Source of the DNA: UBA7332 sp051652645
GTDB lineage: Bacteria; Bacteroidota; Bacteroidia; Bacteroidales; UBA7332
DNA length: 64,000 bases
Assembly: GCA_051652645.1 (NCBI GenBank)
Contig: JBOFUP010000019.1
Location: 1 to 64,000, forward strand
Direction of reading: 5' to 3'
Under the pieces are notes generated by a model. The model was given only the letters and a program-made list of their open reading frames with translations. It searched no databases and was not told the origin of the DNA. Positions 35,247 through 44,468 of this stretch are shown one piece after another (the first letter of the stretch is position 1; each line of letters opens with the position of its first letter). The position numbers were made by a program, and so were the translations under genes.

Positions 35247-35274
35247 CAAAATTTATTTAGAATACCCAACTACT

Positions 35275-36360
35275 CTATCTAGATATCAACTTATCTTTAT
35301 AAGCAGCAAACTCACTCTTTAGAGAGTCAAAAGTCGCCTTTACAGACTCTATACCTTCAGCTCTAAAAGCATTAGCCCCTGCAAAAGCATACCCTCTATT
35401 TAGATTTCCTTTGAACGCGTTATAGAGCGCTAGCATAATACAGTAAGGACTCTTTGAGATATCACAAGTTTTTATGCAATGAAAAGGACAGCTTTTGGGT
35501 TGTTTCTTACCCTCTCTTACCTCTTGAATAAAACTACTATTAATAGCCCTACCAGGCATGCCTACTGGGCTTTTAATTATCTCAATATCTGAAGAGGTTG
35601 CCTTAATATAACTCTCCTTAAAAGCAATATCGGCATCACACTCATCTGTAGTAACAAATCGAGTTCCCATCTGCACACCACTAGCTCCAAGATCTAGCAT
35701 CCGGTGAATGTCTTCTCCGGTATATATACCTCCGGCGGCAATAACTGGAATTCTCACACTGTACTGCTCTTCGATTATGCTAATCTCACTAACGACCTCA
35801 GTTAGTACTTGCTCTAAAGAATATTTTTTATCTTCAAGCTGATTCTCCTTGTAGCCTAGGTGTCCTCCAGCTTTTGGCCCTTCTACAACCACTGCATCGG
35901 GCAAGTAGTTGTAGTTTGCCTTCCACTTCTCACAGATAATCTTTGCTGCTCTAGCAGAAGATACAATTGGCACCAACTTGGTAACACTATCCTTATTCAA
36001 AAAGGAAGGTAAGTCAAGAGGCAGACCAGCACCAGAGAAGATAATATCAACCTTCTCAGCAATACTTGTCTTTACCATATCTGCGAAGTTTGTCATCGCA
36101 ACCATCACGTTTACACCAATTATACCCTGAGCTTTTTCACGTGCTTTACGCACCTCTTCTTTGAGCCCAAGAATACTAGCTTCCGCGTAGTTAGTAGATA
36201 ATTTATTATATAAGAGTCCTAACCCTGCGCTAGATATAACGCCAACTCCACCCTCGTTTGCTACGGCTGAGGCCAACCCTGAGAGTGAAATACCGACACC
36301 CATTCCCCCTTGAATAATAGGGACACGGATAGTCAATCCTCCGATGTTCAATTCTTTCAT
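35275..36360 (-). CDS. nitronate monooxygenase / FMN-dependent TIM-barrel oxidoreductase
   Basis: This 361-residue flavoprotein belongs to the 2-nitropropane dioxygenase family: IPIIQGGMGVGISLSGLASAVANEGGVGVIS at the start, VVVEGPKAGGHLGY (catalytic histidine region), IPVIAAGGIYTGEDIHRMLDLGASGVQMGTRFV for FMN phosphate binding, and KSPVGMPGRAINSSF. A cysteine cluster near the end (CPFHCIKTC, PYC) is common in the bacterial form annotated as nitronate monooxygenase. FabK-type enoyl-ACP reductases share the fold, so the exact reaction is open. It is transcribed alone. Confidence 0.8.
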   Translation of the reverse strand: MKELNIGGLTIRVPIIQGGMGVGISLSGLASAVANEGGVGVISSAGLGLLYNKLSTNYAEASILGLKEEVRKAREKAQGIIGVNVMVAMTNFADMVKTSIAEKVDIIFSGAGLPLDLPSFLNKDSVTKLVPIVSSARAAKIICEKWKANYNYLPDAVVVEGPKAGGHLGYKENQLEDKKYSLEQVLTEVVSEISIIEEQYSVRIPVIAAGGIYTGEDIHRMLDLGASGVQMGTRFVTTDECDADIAFKESYIKATSSDIEIIKSPVGMPGRAINSSFIQEVREGKKQPKSCPFHCIKTCDISKSPYCIMLALYNAFKGNLNRGYAFAGANAFRAEGIESVKATFDSLKSEFAAYKDKLISR

Positions 36361-36388
36361 TTGATAATATATATTGAGTAAAATCGCA

Positions 36389-36420
36389 CAAATGTATACT
36401 TAAATGTGCAAAGAGCACAA
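36389..36420 (-). promoter_or_regulatory. promoter of the nitronate monooxygenase-like gene
   Basis: On the minus strand, TTG (36418-36420), a 21-bp spacer and TACATTTG (36389-36396) match the Bacteroidota pattern. Confidence 0.5.
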
Positions 36421-36469
36421 GCTTCTATGTTAATATATGCTTATATTACCCAAACAACAAAAGAATTTA

Positions 36470-37294
36470 TTATAAAATGATTTTTTCCAAATCCTCCGGA
36501 ACAAATACTAAACCATCGAAGTGCTCAGATGTCTCCTGCGTGTATAACCTTTTGCGCTCTATTATATTCTTATCTTCGGTGTGATATAGAACTAAATTCT
36601 TAACATCTAACTCTTGAGCTAATTTAGCAGCATCAAGAGCTGTTGAGTGAGACTTCTCATATGGTTTAAAGATATCACGATGAGAATACAAACAAAACGC
36701 TTCAGCCAAAAGCCAATCACAGCCTTTAACTATATGCTTAGTGCTATCATCACAAGGCTCATCTCCTAGACAGACAAGCCTCTCATTAGATGGAAATACC
36801 ACCTCACATCCAAACTGCTTTGCCTTTGTTGATTTTATATCAAAAAACCTAACTGATAGGTCAATTACATCAATTGAATCCCCATGCTCTACAATCTCAA
36901 ACTTAATAGTATCTCCAAAGAGCTTTAACAACTTATTTGGAAGAGTCATCTTACAAAACGCCATTAGATTGTTCACAACGACATCATGACCATAAATGGT
37001 AAACTCACCATTATAGCTACCCTTAAGAATCATAGTAGAGATAGCTCGAACAACCCATATAGCACCAAGAATATGATCTGTGTGACTATGAGTCACAAAC
37101 ATAGATCTTATTGAGTCCAACTCAACACCAGCCGATGACAACTGCTTAATAACACCGTTACCACCACCTGCATCAACCAGAAGAGCCTCTTCTCCATTCT
37201 TAATCACAAAGCATGTATTATAACACTCTGTAGCCATAGCATAACCAGTACCTAAAAAAACTATCTCCTTATGCAATTTCATCCTCTCTATCAA
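36470..37294 (-). CDS. metallo-beta-lactamase-fold hydrolase, RNase Z-like
   Basis: The 274-residue protein shows the MBL zinc motif THSHTDH (H69, H71, D73, H74), preceded by the glycine loop VDAGGGNGV. Later metal-ligand candidates are the D in CLGDEP and the H in LYHTEDK. The start IVFLGTGYAMATE resembles RNase Z and related phosphodiesterases, but the flexible arm of true tRNase Z is not evident, so the substrate is unknown. It begins 21 bases after the TPR gene and is likely co-transcribed with it. The start may be Met5. Confidence 0.8.
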   Translation of the reverse strand: MIERMKLHKEIVFLGTGYAMATECYNTCFVIKNGEEALLVDAGGGNGVIKQLSSAGVELDSIRSMFVTHSHTDHILGAIWVVRAISTMILKGSYNGEFTIYGHDVVVNNLMAFCKMTLPNKLLKLFGDTIKFEIVEHGDSIDVIDLSVRFFDIKSTKAKQFGCEVVFPSNERLVCLGDEPCDDSTKHIVKGCDWLLAEAFCLYSHRDIFKPYEKSHSTALDAAKLAQELDVKNLVLYHTEDKNIIERKRLYTQETSEHFDGLVFVPEDLEKIIL

Positions 37295-37315
37295 TTAGTC
37301 AATTATTATCTATCA

Positions 37316-39415
37316 CTATTTCTCCGTAAGACGCTTAATAATACTATAAGCATCGCTAATACCCAACTCCCCGGCTTTACTTAAATCAAGGATAGCCTTT
37401 TCATTACTATTCTGCATCAAGTAAACTAAGCCTCTATTAAAATAAGCCTCGGCAAATTCAGGCTCAATACGTATAGCCTCATTATAGTCAGAGAGAGCAT
37501 TTCTCCAATCTTTTTGATTGAATCTAAGATTAGCTCTATTAAACCAAGCATAAACGAAACGCGGGTTAAGATCAATCACCGTATCGTAATCTCTTAAAAC
37601 CATCTCAAACTCTAAGCTATACATGTTTAACCCTTGAACTCTTTTATCAACTTTTACTTTAGAGGTACTACTTGAAACCCCGCCAAGAAGAAGTTTACCG
37701 GCTCTTGGTTCTAACTCTTCCTTTTCAGTAGCCTGATTTATCTCAATTTGTTTTGATCGTACAACAGCCCTTTGGAAATAAGCCAATGCAAATTTATCTT
37801 GTAGGAATATAGTACGATTCAAATCCTCTAATGAGCTCGAGAAGTCTTGAATGAGCATAAAGTCAATGGCTCTCCCAAAGTATGATATAGCATCATTTTG
37901 ATTCATATCAATACGCTTAGAAAACTCATCAATAGAAGAAAAGTGTTTCTGCATTTGCTCCTCATTTAGAGGCGGCTCATTATACACAAGAAGAAGCTTT
38001 TTACCAAAAGGTGTGCGCTGATTGAAAGTTTCAAGTTGTTTATCATAATAGAGTCGCTGCTTTAGCTGGTCACCTCTCTCATAATAACTTAAAATAAAGT
38101 TACCTATAAGTTGAACCGGAACATTCCTCTCTTGAATACGCCCTCTAAACTGCCCCTCATACTTTGAACTCAACTTATTATCATCAGCTACCATCAACTT
38201 CTTAAAGTTGTTAATATTAGTATCCGACTCCTTCCTTGTCGTAGAACTATCGTCATCCGTTGTATTATCTGCCAAATCATCATTTGCGATAGGCTGATTA
38301 ACTATATTAGCTCTCTTCTCCCTCTCCTCTTTCTCCATATTAATGGCAGTCCAATAATCGACTTCCGCACCTCTGCTATCATTTATCTTACGCTTTAAGT
38401 CTGAGCGCATATAGTATCCTGGTAGAAATCTAGGATGCTGGTCTAGGACAACAGTAATATCACCAATTGCCCCCCTTACATCACCAGTCTCATTTCTAAG
38501 AATCCCTCTATTGTAATAAGCAAAGTAGTTATCCGGCTCAATAGCTAACAATTTATCAAAATCAGATATAGCACGATTGTTATCACCAACTTGACTACGA
38601 AGCAATCCCCTATTATATAGAGCCATCACATTGTTAGGTTCAAGATCCAAGACTCTATCATAATCACCCATAGCACCTCTGAGGTCATTAAGGTGATAAC
38701 GAACAATACCTCTGTTTATCAAAAGGCCAGTGGCATCAGGCTGAAGCTTCACTGCTTCATTTATATCTTCAAGAGATTTACTATAATCACGCTTACCATA
38801 ATAGACCATAGACCTATAAACCCAAGCTTGTGGCAACTGTTTATCTATTTCTATTGCCTTATCAAAGTCATATAAAGCGGCAGTAGTATCCTTTACTTCA
38901 AGAAAATAATTCCCACGAATAACATACCCATTATAGAAATTAGGATGATAACGCAAAAGATTCTCTAAGTCTACTTTTGCACTATCAAGATCCTTACTCT
39001 GAATCCTAGCTTGGGATTTATTTGTAAGCAAGCTCCTACTCTCAGGTGAGAAACCTAGCCCCGAATTGTAATCCTCAATGGCTGACTCAAACTTACCCAT
39101 ATTCTGACGTGCAATACCACGACACTCATATGCATTAACAATAAAAGGATTACGCTCAAGTGCCATAGAGCAATCCTCCTCCGCTCCCTTATAATCATCA
39201 AGATTCAACTTTGCTATAGCCCTATAAAAATATGGCTCAGCCAAATATGGCTTAACCTTTATTACTTGATTAAAATACTGAATAGAGAGGAGGTAATCCT
39301 CAAAATAAAGAGCGTTGCGCCCAATAGATAAAACCTTATCAGTGTTTATCTGTGCAAATGTAAGGGTGAAAGTTGCGAGTAACGCTAGTATCAATCTGTT
39401 TCTTAGTGTCAACAT
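37316..39415 (-). CDS. exported tetratricopeptide-repeat protein
   Basis: This 699-residue protein has a signal peptide (MLTLRNRLILALLATFTLTFAQ) and at least ten TPR units. One block covers about residues 25-365 (for example AEPYFYRAIAKLNLDDYKGAEEDCSMALERNP). A linker containing an acidic, polar stretch (NDDLADNTTDDDSSTTRKESD) follows. A second TPR block runs near 490-690 and ends EFAEAYFNRGLVYLMQNSNEKAILDLSKAGELG. TPRs are protein-binding scaffolds; the partner is unknown. A -7-like box lies at 39468-39475 (minus strand TATATTTG), back to back with hemW. Confidence 0.85.
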   Translation of the reverse strand: MLTLRNRLILALLATFTLTFAQINTDKVLSIGRNALYFEDYLLSIQYFNQVIKVKPYLAEPYFYRAIAKLNLDDYKGAEEDCSMALERNPFIVNAYECRGIARQNMGKFESAIEDYNSGLGFSPESRSLLTNKSQARIQSKDLDSAKVDLENLLRYHPNFYNGYVIRGNYFLEVKDTTAALYDFDKAIEIDKQLPQAWVYRSMVYYGKRDYSKSLEDINEAVKLQPDATGLLINRGIVRYHLNDLRGAMGDYDRVLDLEPNNVMALYNRGLLRSQVGDNNRAISDFDKLLAIEPDNYFAYYNRGILRNETGDVRGAIGDITVVLDQHPRFLPGYYMRSDLKRKINDSRGAEVDYWTAINMEKEEREKRANIVNQPIANDDLADNTTDDDSSTTRKESDTNINNFKKLMVADDNKLSSKYEGQFRGRIQERNVPVQLIGNFILSYYERGDQLKQRLYYDKQLETFNQRTPFGKKLLLVYNEPPLNEEQMQKHFSSIDEFSKRIDMNQNDAISYFGRAIDFMLIQDFSSSLEDLNRTIFLQDKFALAYFQRAVVRSKQIEINQATEKEELEPRAGKLLLGGVSSSTSKVKVDKRVQGLNMYSLEFEMVLRDYDTVIDLNPRFVYAWFNRANLRFNQKDWRNALSDYNEAIRIEPEFAEAYFNRGLVYLMQNSNEKAILDLSKAGELGISDAYSIIKRLTEK

Positions 39416-39529
39416 TGTATCTAGTTATATTGTAACTTGAGCCCATATTTAGGGATCCGATATGGGACAAATATAGATAAATTAATGGAATAATTAAGAG
39501 CCAATTAATGCATTCTTGCAGCAAAAGGC

Positions 39530-39537
39530 TACTTTTG
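39530..39537 (+). promoter_or_regulatory. hemW -7 box just before the start codon
   Basis: TACTTTTG matches TAnnTTTG exactly and ends only four bases before the hemW ATG (39542). With a start site five to seven bases downstream, the transcript would begin at or next to the ATG. The -33 box is weak. Confidence 0.5.
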
Positions 39538-39541
39538 TATT

Positions 39542-40699
39542 ATGAGCGGAATATACATACACATACCATTTTGCAAGAAGAGATGCCACTATTGTGACTT
39601 CTTCTCCACCACTGGCCAAGAGAGCCAAGCAGACTATGTAGAATCTATCTGCAAAGAGGCCAAACTAAGAAATAAATACCTCCTCAACAATAGGATTAGT
39701 ACAATATATTTTGGAGGAGGAACGCCTTCTCAGCTAGAAACATCCCAAGTAAGGCTGATTATTGATAGTATAAAAGAGAACTTTGACACTTCCAACTGCC
39801 AAGAGATAACCTTTGAACTTAATCCAGATGATATCACATATGAATACCTTATTTCTTTAAAAGAGATAGGTATAAATAGGCTTAGTATAGGCATACAGAG
39901 CTTTGACGACGAAATACTCAAAAGGATTAATCGCCGACACAATAGCAAACAAGCAATAGAATCTGTAAAACTAGCCCAAAGAGTTGGTTTTAACAATATT
40001 AGCATTGACCTAATGTATGGCCTTCCCGGACAAAATATTGACATCTTTCGGCAATCTCTCGAGATTGCTGTAGGACTTAACATACAACACATATCATCCT
40101 ACCACCTAACTTACGAAGAGGGAACAGTACTTTACAAGTGGCTAAAAGAGGGAGTTGTAAGTGAACCTAACGAAGAGTTAAGCCTAAGATATTTTGAGCT
40201 TCTAATAGACTCTCTGAGAGAAAGTGGATTTAGACATTACGAGATATCAAACTTTGCCTTACCAAACAGAGAGTCAAAACACAACTCATCCTATTGGGAG
40301 GGTACCCCCTACCTAGGACTTGGGGCCTCATCCCACTCATACAATGGCTCAGAAAGATCGTGGAATGCATCTTCAATAAAAACATACATGAACTCTATCT
40401 CTTGTGATGAGCTAGCTTGTGAAAAAGAGACGATAGACCAAACGACATCATACAATGATTATATAATAACCTCATTACGAACATCAAGAGGGATAAACAT
40501 AGAGTATATATCAGATAATTTTGGCGAAAAGCTAAAGCAACACACAATCAATACGTGCAAAGCTTGGCTGAAAACAGGGAAACTAAAATGGGGATATGGA
40601 TTGGGTGTATCTGAATCTGAGTCGGATGAGGTTATCACTCTCTCAAGAGATGGAATATTCCTTTCTGATGCTATAATGGAGGAGTTGATATACGTATAA
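39542..40699 (+). CDS. hemW: radical-SAM heme chaperone HemW
   Basis: HemW binds heme and delivers it to respiratory proteins; it is a relative of coproporphyrinogen oxidase HemN. The radical-SAM cysteines are C11, C15 and C18 (CKKRCHYC). The residue at position 20 is phenylalanine where true HemN has a fourth cysteine, which marks the HemW type. GGGTPS, ELNPDD, RLSIGIQSF and the C-terminal HemN_C region (IITSLRTSRGI) are present. The start MSGIYIHIPFCKK is fixed by family similarity. It is the only plus-strand protein gene after rplS. Confidence 0.92.
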   Translation: MSGIYIHIPFCKKRCHYCDFFSTTGQESQADYVESICKEAKLRNKYLLNNRISTIYFGGGTPSQLETSQVRLIIDSIKENFDTSNCQEITFELNPDDITYEYLISLKEIGINRLSIGIQSFDDEILKRINRRHNSKQAIESVKLAQRVGFNNISIDLMYGLPGQNIDIFRQSLEIAVGLNIQHISSYHLTYEEGTVLYKWLKEGVVSEPNEELSLRYFELLIDSLRESGFRHYEISNFALPNRESKHNSSYWEGTPYLGLGASSHSYNGSERSWNASSIKTYMNSISCDELACEKETIDQTTSYNDYIITSLRTSRGINIEYISDNFGEKLKQHTINTCKAWLKTGKLKWGYGLGVSESESDEVITLSRDGIFLSDAIMEELIYV

Positions 40700-40754
40700 A
40701 CAAAAAAGAGAAGAGTAAATATGGTTTTGCATATTTACTCTTCTCTTTTTTGTT
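40699..40754. terminator. bidirectional terminator between hemW and rlmI
   Basis: Two 25-bp arms (40699-40723 and 40730-40754) pair perfectly around a six-base loop. A/T runs at both ends let it serve both converging genes. Confidence 0.9.
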
Positions 40755-40773
40755 ATATCGCTTGAACAATAGA

Positions 40774-41961
40774 CTATTCAACGTACAGAACCAACCCCTT
40801 AAGATATTCACCCTCTGGATGATAAATATTCACAGGGTGATCCGCAGGCTGCGTCAATTGATTAATTATTCGCACTCGACGACCAGATTGTGCAGCTGCA
40901 CTAAATACAGCAAGTCTGAAGTTCTCTTTACTAACCACCTGCGAACAAGAGAAAGTAAAAATAATACCACCAGACTTGATTTTCCTGAAAGCCTTAGCAT
41001 TAAGCTTCTGATATCCTTGAAGAGCATTACGAAGCACATTCTTATGCTTTGCAAATGCAGGAGGGTCAAGAATGATAAGATCATAAGCCCCCTCTTCCAT
41101 ATTATCCAAAAACTTAAATGCATCAACAGCAAAAGCCTCATGACGCTTATCCCCTGGATAATTAAGCTCAACATTCTTGTTTGTCAAATCAATAGCCTTA
41201 CCTGAGCTATCCACAGAGTGAACAAGCTCAGCGCCACCACGCATTGCGTAGAAAGAGAATCCTCCTGTATAGCAAAACATGTTCAAAACACGCTTCCCTT
41301 TAGAGTAACGCTCAAGTAGAGCACGATTATCTCTCTGATCAACAAAGAATCCTGTTTTTTGCCCTTTTAGCCAATCTGCATGAAACTTTAATCCATTCTC
41401 AGTGGCAACAGTTGAAGCTCCACCACCATAGATATAACCATCAACAGCACCAAGATCCGCTTTAAATGGCAGTGTAGATTCAGATTTGTAGTAGACATTT
41501 TGAAGCTCATCTCCCATTACTGTTCGTAGAGCCTCCATAATATCCATACGAGCAACGTGCATACCCGGAGAATGTGCCTGAATAACAGCCGTACCAGCAT
41601 AAACATCAACTATGAGTCCCGGGAGGTTATCACCCTCACCATGAATCAATCGGTATGCGTTATTATTGTCTCCATCGACAAGACCAAGCTTGCAACGAAG
41701 ATCAAAAGCCATAGTGATACGCTTAATCCAGAAAGCCGAGTCAATAAGTTCATTCTCAAATGTTAGTACACGAACCGCGATACTTCCAATCTGAGAGTGA
41801 CCAACAGCAATAAAGCTATTATTAGAGCTTCTTACCTCAACCACATCGCCCTCTTCTACACCCTCGTCCACACGAGCAATAGCACCAGAGAATATCCAAG
41901 GATGGAATCTCTTTAGAGACTCCTCCTTGCCTGGTTTTAGATAGATTACTTTATATGACAT
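40774..41961 (-). CDS. rlmI: 23S rRNA cytosine-5 methyltransferase, RlmI type
   Basis: This 395-residue enzyme has an N-terminal PUA domain (VIYLKPGKEESLKRFHPWIFSGAI, GDVVEVRSSNNSFIAVG) and a C-terminal Rossmann methyltransferase: VLNMFCYTGGFSFYAMRGGAELVHSVDSS for SAM binding and the catalytic-loop motif LDPPAFAKHK. The cysteine in FSCSQ is the likely nucleophile region. The E. coli homologue makes m5C1962 in 23S rRNA, and the close match in domain order supports that. It starts 8 bases after the SlyD-like gene, so they form a two-gene unit. Confidence 0.88.
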   Translation of the reverse strand: MSYKVIYLKPGKEESLKRFHPWIFSGAIARVDEGVEEGDVVEVRSSNNSFIAVGHSQIGSIAVRVLTFENELIDSAFWIKRITMAFDLRCKLGLVDGDNNNAYRLIHGEGDNLPGLIVDVYAGTAVIQAHSPGMHVARMDIMEALRTVMGDELQNVYYKSESTLPFKADLGAVDGYIYGGGASTVATENGLKFHADWLKGQKTGFFVDQRDNRALLERYSKGKRVLNMFCYTGGFSFYAMRGGAELVHSVDSSGKAIDLTNKNVELNYPGDKRHEAFAVDAFKFLDNMEEGAYDLIILDPPAFAKHKNVLRNALQGYQKLNAKAFRKIKSGGIIFTFSCSQVVSKENFRLAVFSAAAQSGRRVRIINQLTQPADHPVNIYHPEGEYLKGLVLYVE

Positions 41962-41969
41962 AGTACGAA

Positions 41970-42530
41970 TTAGCAGTTACAACCACTGCCACAACCGTGC
42001 TCTTCTCCATCTTCGTCTGAGCAATCGCAGCTGCTGCATCCGCCACCACAACCGTTACTTTGAGGCATAATCTCCTCAGCAGTAGCGTCACGTACCTCGA
42101 TAACCTCACCAACAAAGTGAAGATCTTCTCCTGCAAGTGGGTGATTGAAGTCAAGAGATACAGTATCTTCTTTAACCTCAACAACTTGTGCATTATATCT
42201 CTCACCATCAGCTCCCATCATAGGAATGATGTTTCCAGGAACGATAACCTCTTCGTCGAATTTACCTTCAACAACAAACATATCCTTTGGAAGATCCATA
42301 ATATGCTCCTCGTCGTACTGACCATAAGCTTCATCGGCAGGGATAACAAAATCAAAAGTACTACCAAGTTCTAGCCCAGAAAGCTTAGACTCAAAAGAGT
42401 CCAACATCTGACCAAGACCATAAACAAAAGTCAAAGGCATTTCAGTAGTTGCTTTTTCCATCAACTCTTGATCTTCTCCTACTTTAAGCTCGTAAGTACA
42501 AGCAACGAATTTTCCAGCTGTAATTTTCAT
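41970..42530 (-). CDS. slyD: SlyD-like FKBP peptidyl-prolyl isomerase with a metal-binding tail
   Basis: The 186-residue protein starts with an FKBP domain (CTYELKVGEDQELMEKAT, PLTFVYGLGQMLDSFESKLSGLELG) split by the insert-in-flap domain typical of SlyD (ADEAYGQYDEEHIMDLPKDMF... HPLAGEDLHFVGEVIEVR). The C-terminus is cysteine- and histidine-rich (GCGGGCSSCDCSDEDGEEHG then CGSGCNC) with eight cysteines, much like the nickel-binding tail of SlyD. It is expected to fold proteins and store or deliver metal ions. A -7-like box lies at 42598-42605 (minus strand TACTTTTG). Confidence 0.9.
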   Translation of the reverse strand: MKITAGKFVACTYELKVGEDQELMEKATTEMPLTFVYGLGQMLDSFESKLSGLELGSTFDFVIPADEAYGQYDEEHIMDLPKDMFVVEGKFDEEVIVPGNIIPMMGADGERYNAQVVEVKEDTVSLDFNHPLAGEDLHFVGEVIEVRDATAEEIMPQSNGCGGGCSSCDCSDEDGEEHGCGSGCNC

Positions 42531-42597
42531 ATCAATATTATTTGTTTGATAAGTTATATACTCTATTATAATGGAGGCTTATCAACACTCCTCAATA

Positions 42598-42605
42598 CAA
42601 AAGTA
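42598..42605 (-). promoter_or_regulatory. possible -7 box of the slyD-rlmI unit
   Basis: TACTTTTG on the minus strand matches TAnnTTTG, about 68 bases before the start. No clear -33 box. Confidence 0.4.
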
Positions 42606-42679
42606 AAAAAAAGGATTGAGATTACTACATAATTTTAAATTGTTAGCAAATAAGCAAGCAAAGTTAGTCAAAAAAAAGA

Positions 42680-42702
42680 GGGGTAACCTTATCGATTACC
42701 CC
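42680..42702 (-). terminator. terminator after the split 5'-nucleotidase genes
   Basis: GGGGTAA (42680-42686) pairs with TTACCCC (42696-42702), with a run of seven T's following on the minus strand. Confidence 0.85.
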
Positions 42703-42712
42703 TGAAATATAA

Positions 42713-43543
42713 CTATTTAAATTCATACACTAGCTTCCCAACATATTGACCTTTGCTTCCTGCTTGTGTTACAATAATTGGTTCTCCAACTGAATTTGTC
42801 ATCTCAACCGCTTTTTCAATATACGTATGTGAGTGCCCACCCACAATAAGGTCTATAGATGTTGAAAGCTTAGCAAAATCCAAATCAGAGGCAGAACCTT
42901 TATAGTTATGACCTATGTGCGAAAGACATATGATCATTGAGCACCCTTTATCTTGGCGCAATTTTTTAGCTAGTTGCTCAACCGACTCATAAGGATCATT
43001 ATATTTAATACCATTCACGTTATTTGGCGCTATCAATCCTTTAGGATCAATACTCATAGCCACTATACCTATTCTCTGACCAGCTACTTGTTTAATAACA
43101 TAAGGCTTAATAATCATCTCAAGGGGAGTACCAGTGAAGTCATAGTTTGAACAAACAACATCAAACTTAGCTTCACGAAGGGCATTAGCTAAAAATTCAA
43201 CTCCATTATCAAACTCATGATTACCCAAGGTTACAGCATCATACCCAAGTAAGTTCATTGCTCTAACCTCTATCTCACCATTAAAGAAGTTGAAATATGG
43301 GGTCCCTTGAAAGAAATCACCTGCATCAAGAAGTAAAACATTCGAGTATTCAGCTCTAAGATCTTTGATTAGAGTAGCTCGTCTAGCCAAACCAGCCATC
43401 CCACTTCTCTCTCCAGCATTATCACCAAAAGGTTCAATCTGACTATGCGTATCGTTAGTATGTAGTATAGCTAACTTACCCTCATTTTGAGCAGAAAGTG
43501 CAAATACTACAGTAAGTATAGTAAGTAAAATATATTTTCTCAT
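42713..43543 (-). CDS. 5'-nucleotidase family, N-terminal metallophosphatase domain only
   Basis: This 276-residue exported protein (signal peptide to about residue 19, ALSAQ) contains only the metal-binding half of a 5'-nucleotidase: LAILHTNDTHSQIEP, LLLDAGDFFQGTPYF, TLGNHEFDNG, CLSHIGHN and GGHSHTYIE supply the Asp, His and Asn ligands for two metal ions. The C-terminal substrate-binding domain is missing here but is encoded by the gene directly upstream, 14 bases away. Together the two probably make one extracytoplasmic nucleotidase; substrate choice is unknown. Confidence 0.85.
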   Translation of the reverse strand: MRKYILLTILTVVFALSAQNEGKLAILHTNDTHSQIEPFGDNAGERSGMAGLARRATLIKDLRAEYSNVLLLDAGDFFQGTPYFNFFNGEIEVRAMNLLGYDAVTLGNHEFDNGVEFLANALREAKFDVVCSNYDFTGTPLEMIIKPYVIKQVAGQRIGIVAMSIDPKGLIAPNNVNGIKYNDPYESVEQLAKKLRQDKGCSMIICLSHIGHNYKGSASDLDFAKLSTSIDLIVGGHSHTYIEKAVEMTNSVGEPIIVTQAGSKGQYVGKLVYEFK

Positions 43544-43557
43544 TGTTATAAAGCAGT

Positions 43558-44226
43558 TTATTTTGATTGATTAATCCTATGATAATATGATAATATTATA
43601 TCACGCAAAAGTACCCCTGTGTCTTTTCTAGAAACAGCTTTCGACAGAGCACCCGAGCGATCATTCCCATCAGCTAAGTAGTCTATAGTTGCGATACGGT
43701 AAACAGTTGAATCTTGAATATTAACTATTTCACCAATAGCCAATCTCTTATTCTCATTCATCTCCTTAATAATATCCTTAACTTCACTGCCTTTAAGCTC
43801 CACTATTGTCAGCTCATTCTCAAAAGGAAAAATACTAAATATATCACCAACCGTAACATTACCTTTATACAAAGGACTACGAAGCCCCCCTAGATTAATC
43901 ATAGCAGCATCAATCTTATTAGAGGTCATAAATTCCGCCTCTATCTTCATCACCTTAATAACAAACTGAGGCAGATCACTCTGAGGTGTAGTTGTCATCA
44001 TTGTTGAAGCAGAACTCCCAATGACTACATTCATCTCACTATCCATAGCTTCTTTGTAGGGCATAATCAATGCCAACATAGAGCTATCTTGAGCAATATC
44101 GTTGCTCACAGCTAATATTTCAGACTCTTGGGCATTAAAGTGAGGAACATCTCTTGCGATGCCACACGAAGAAGCGCCCAATACAAGCATCAGCAATAAA
44201 GAACTAATAACAGATTTTCTATTCAT
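43558..44226 (-). CDS. 5'-nucleotidase family, C-terminal domain only, lipoprotein
   Basis: The 222-residue protein has a lipoprotein signal (LGASSCGIA, cysteine near 21) and matches the C-terminal substrate-binding domain of 5'-nucleotidases: AAMINLGGLRSPLYKGNVTVGDIFSIFPFENELTIVELKGSEVKDIIKE. In a normal enzyme this follows the metallophosphatase domain; here it is a separate gene that comes first in the operon. It would be membrane-anchored and could hold the soluble N-terminal partner in place. A -7-like box lies at 44278-44285 (minus strand TATCTTTG). Confidence 0.8.
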   Translation of the reverse strand: MNRKSVISSLLLMLVLGASSCGIARDVPHFNAQESEILAVSNDIAQDSSMLALIMPYKEAMDSEMNVVIGSSASTMMTTTPQSDLPQFVIKVMKIEAEFMTSNKIDAAMINLGGLRSPLYKGNVTVGDIFSIFPFENELTIVELKGSEVKDIIKEMNENKRLAIGEIVNIQDSTVYRIATIDYLADGNDRSGALSKAVSRKDTGVLLRDIILSYYHRINQSK

Positions 44227-44346
44227 AATATTCTTAAAATGTATATTTCATTCAAATCACACTACAATTCCACACTACAAAGATAGAAATATCAAATTAA
44301 CATTTGAGCTTTTTTTTACCAAAATCAAAAAAAATACTCCCCGAAA

Positions 44347-44377
44347 TTTGCTCATTAAAAAATAATCCCTACCTTTG
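44347..44377 (+). promoter_or_regulatory. tRNA-Arg promoter
   Basis: TTTG (44347-44350), a 19-bp spacer and TACCTTTG (44370-44377) match the Bacteroidota consensus exactly, 17 bases before the mature tRNA. Confidence 0.85.
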
Positions 44378-44394
44378 CATTCACAATCAGGGAT

Positions 44395-44468
44395 GGTCTC
44401 GTAGCTCAGCTGGATAGAGCAACAGCCTTCTAAGCTGTGGGTCACAGGTTCGAATCCTGTCGGGATCA
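44395..44468 (+). tRNA. tRNA-Arg (anticodon UCU)
   Basis: The full cloverleaf can be drawn. The acceptor stem GGTCTCG pairs with CGGGATC through two G-U pairs. The D arm is GCTC/GAGC. The anticodon arm ACAGC-CTTCTAA-GCTGT carries TCT. The T arm is ACAGG-TTCGAAT-CCTGT, and the discriminator is A. CCA is not encoded. It reads AGA and AGG codons. A perfect promoter precedes it and a 38-bp palindromic terminator follows. Confidence 0.95.

Noticed and set aside
35275..36360. fabK enoyl-ACP reductase
   Set aside because: The fold is shared, but the cysteine-rich C-terminal region and PVGMPGRA pattern fit nitronate monooxygenase-like proteins better.
41951..42208. 85-residue minus-strand frame
   Set aside because: It is another frame inside the slyD-like gene, whose FKBP and cysteine-rich reading is convincing.
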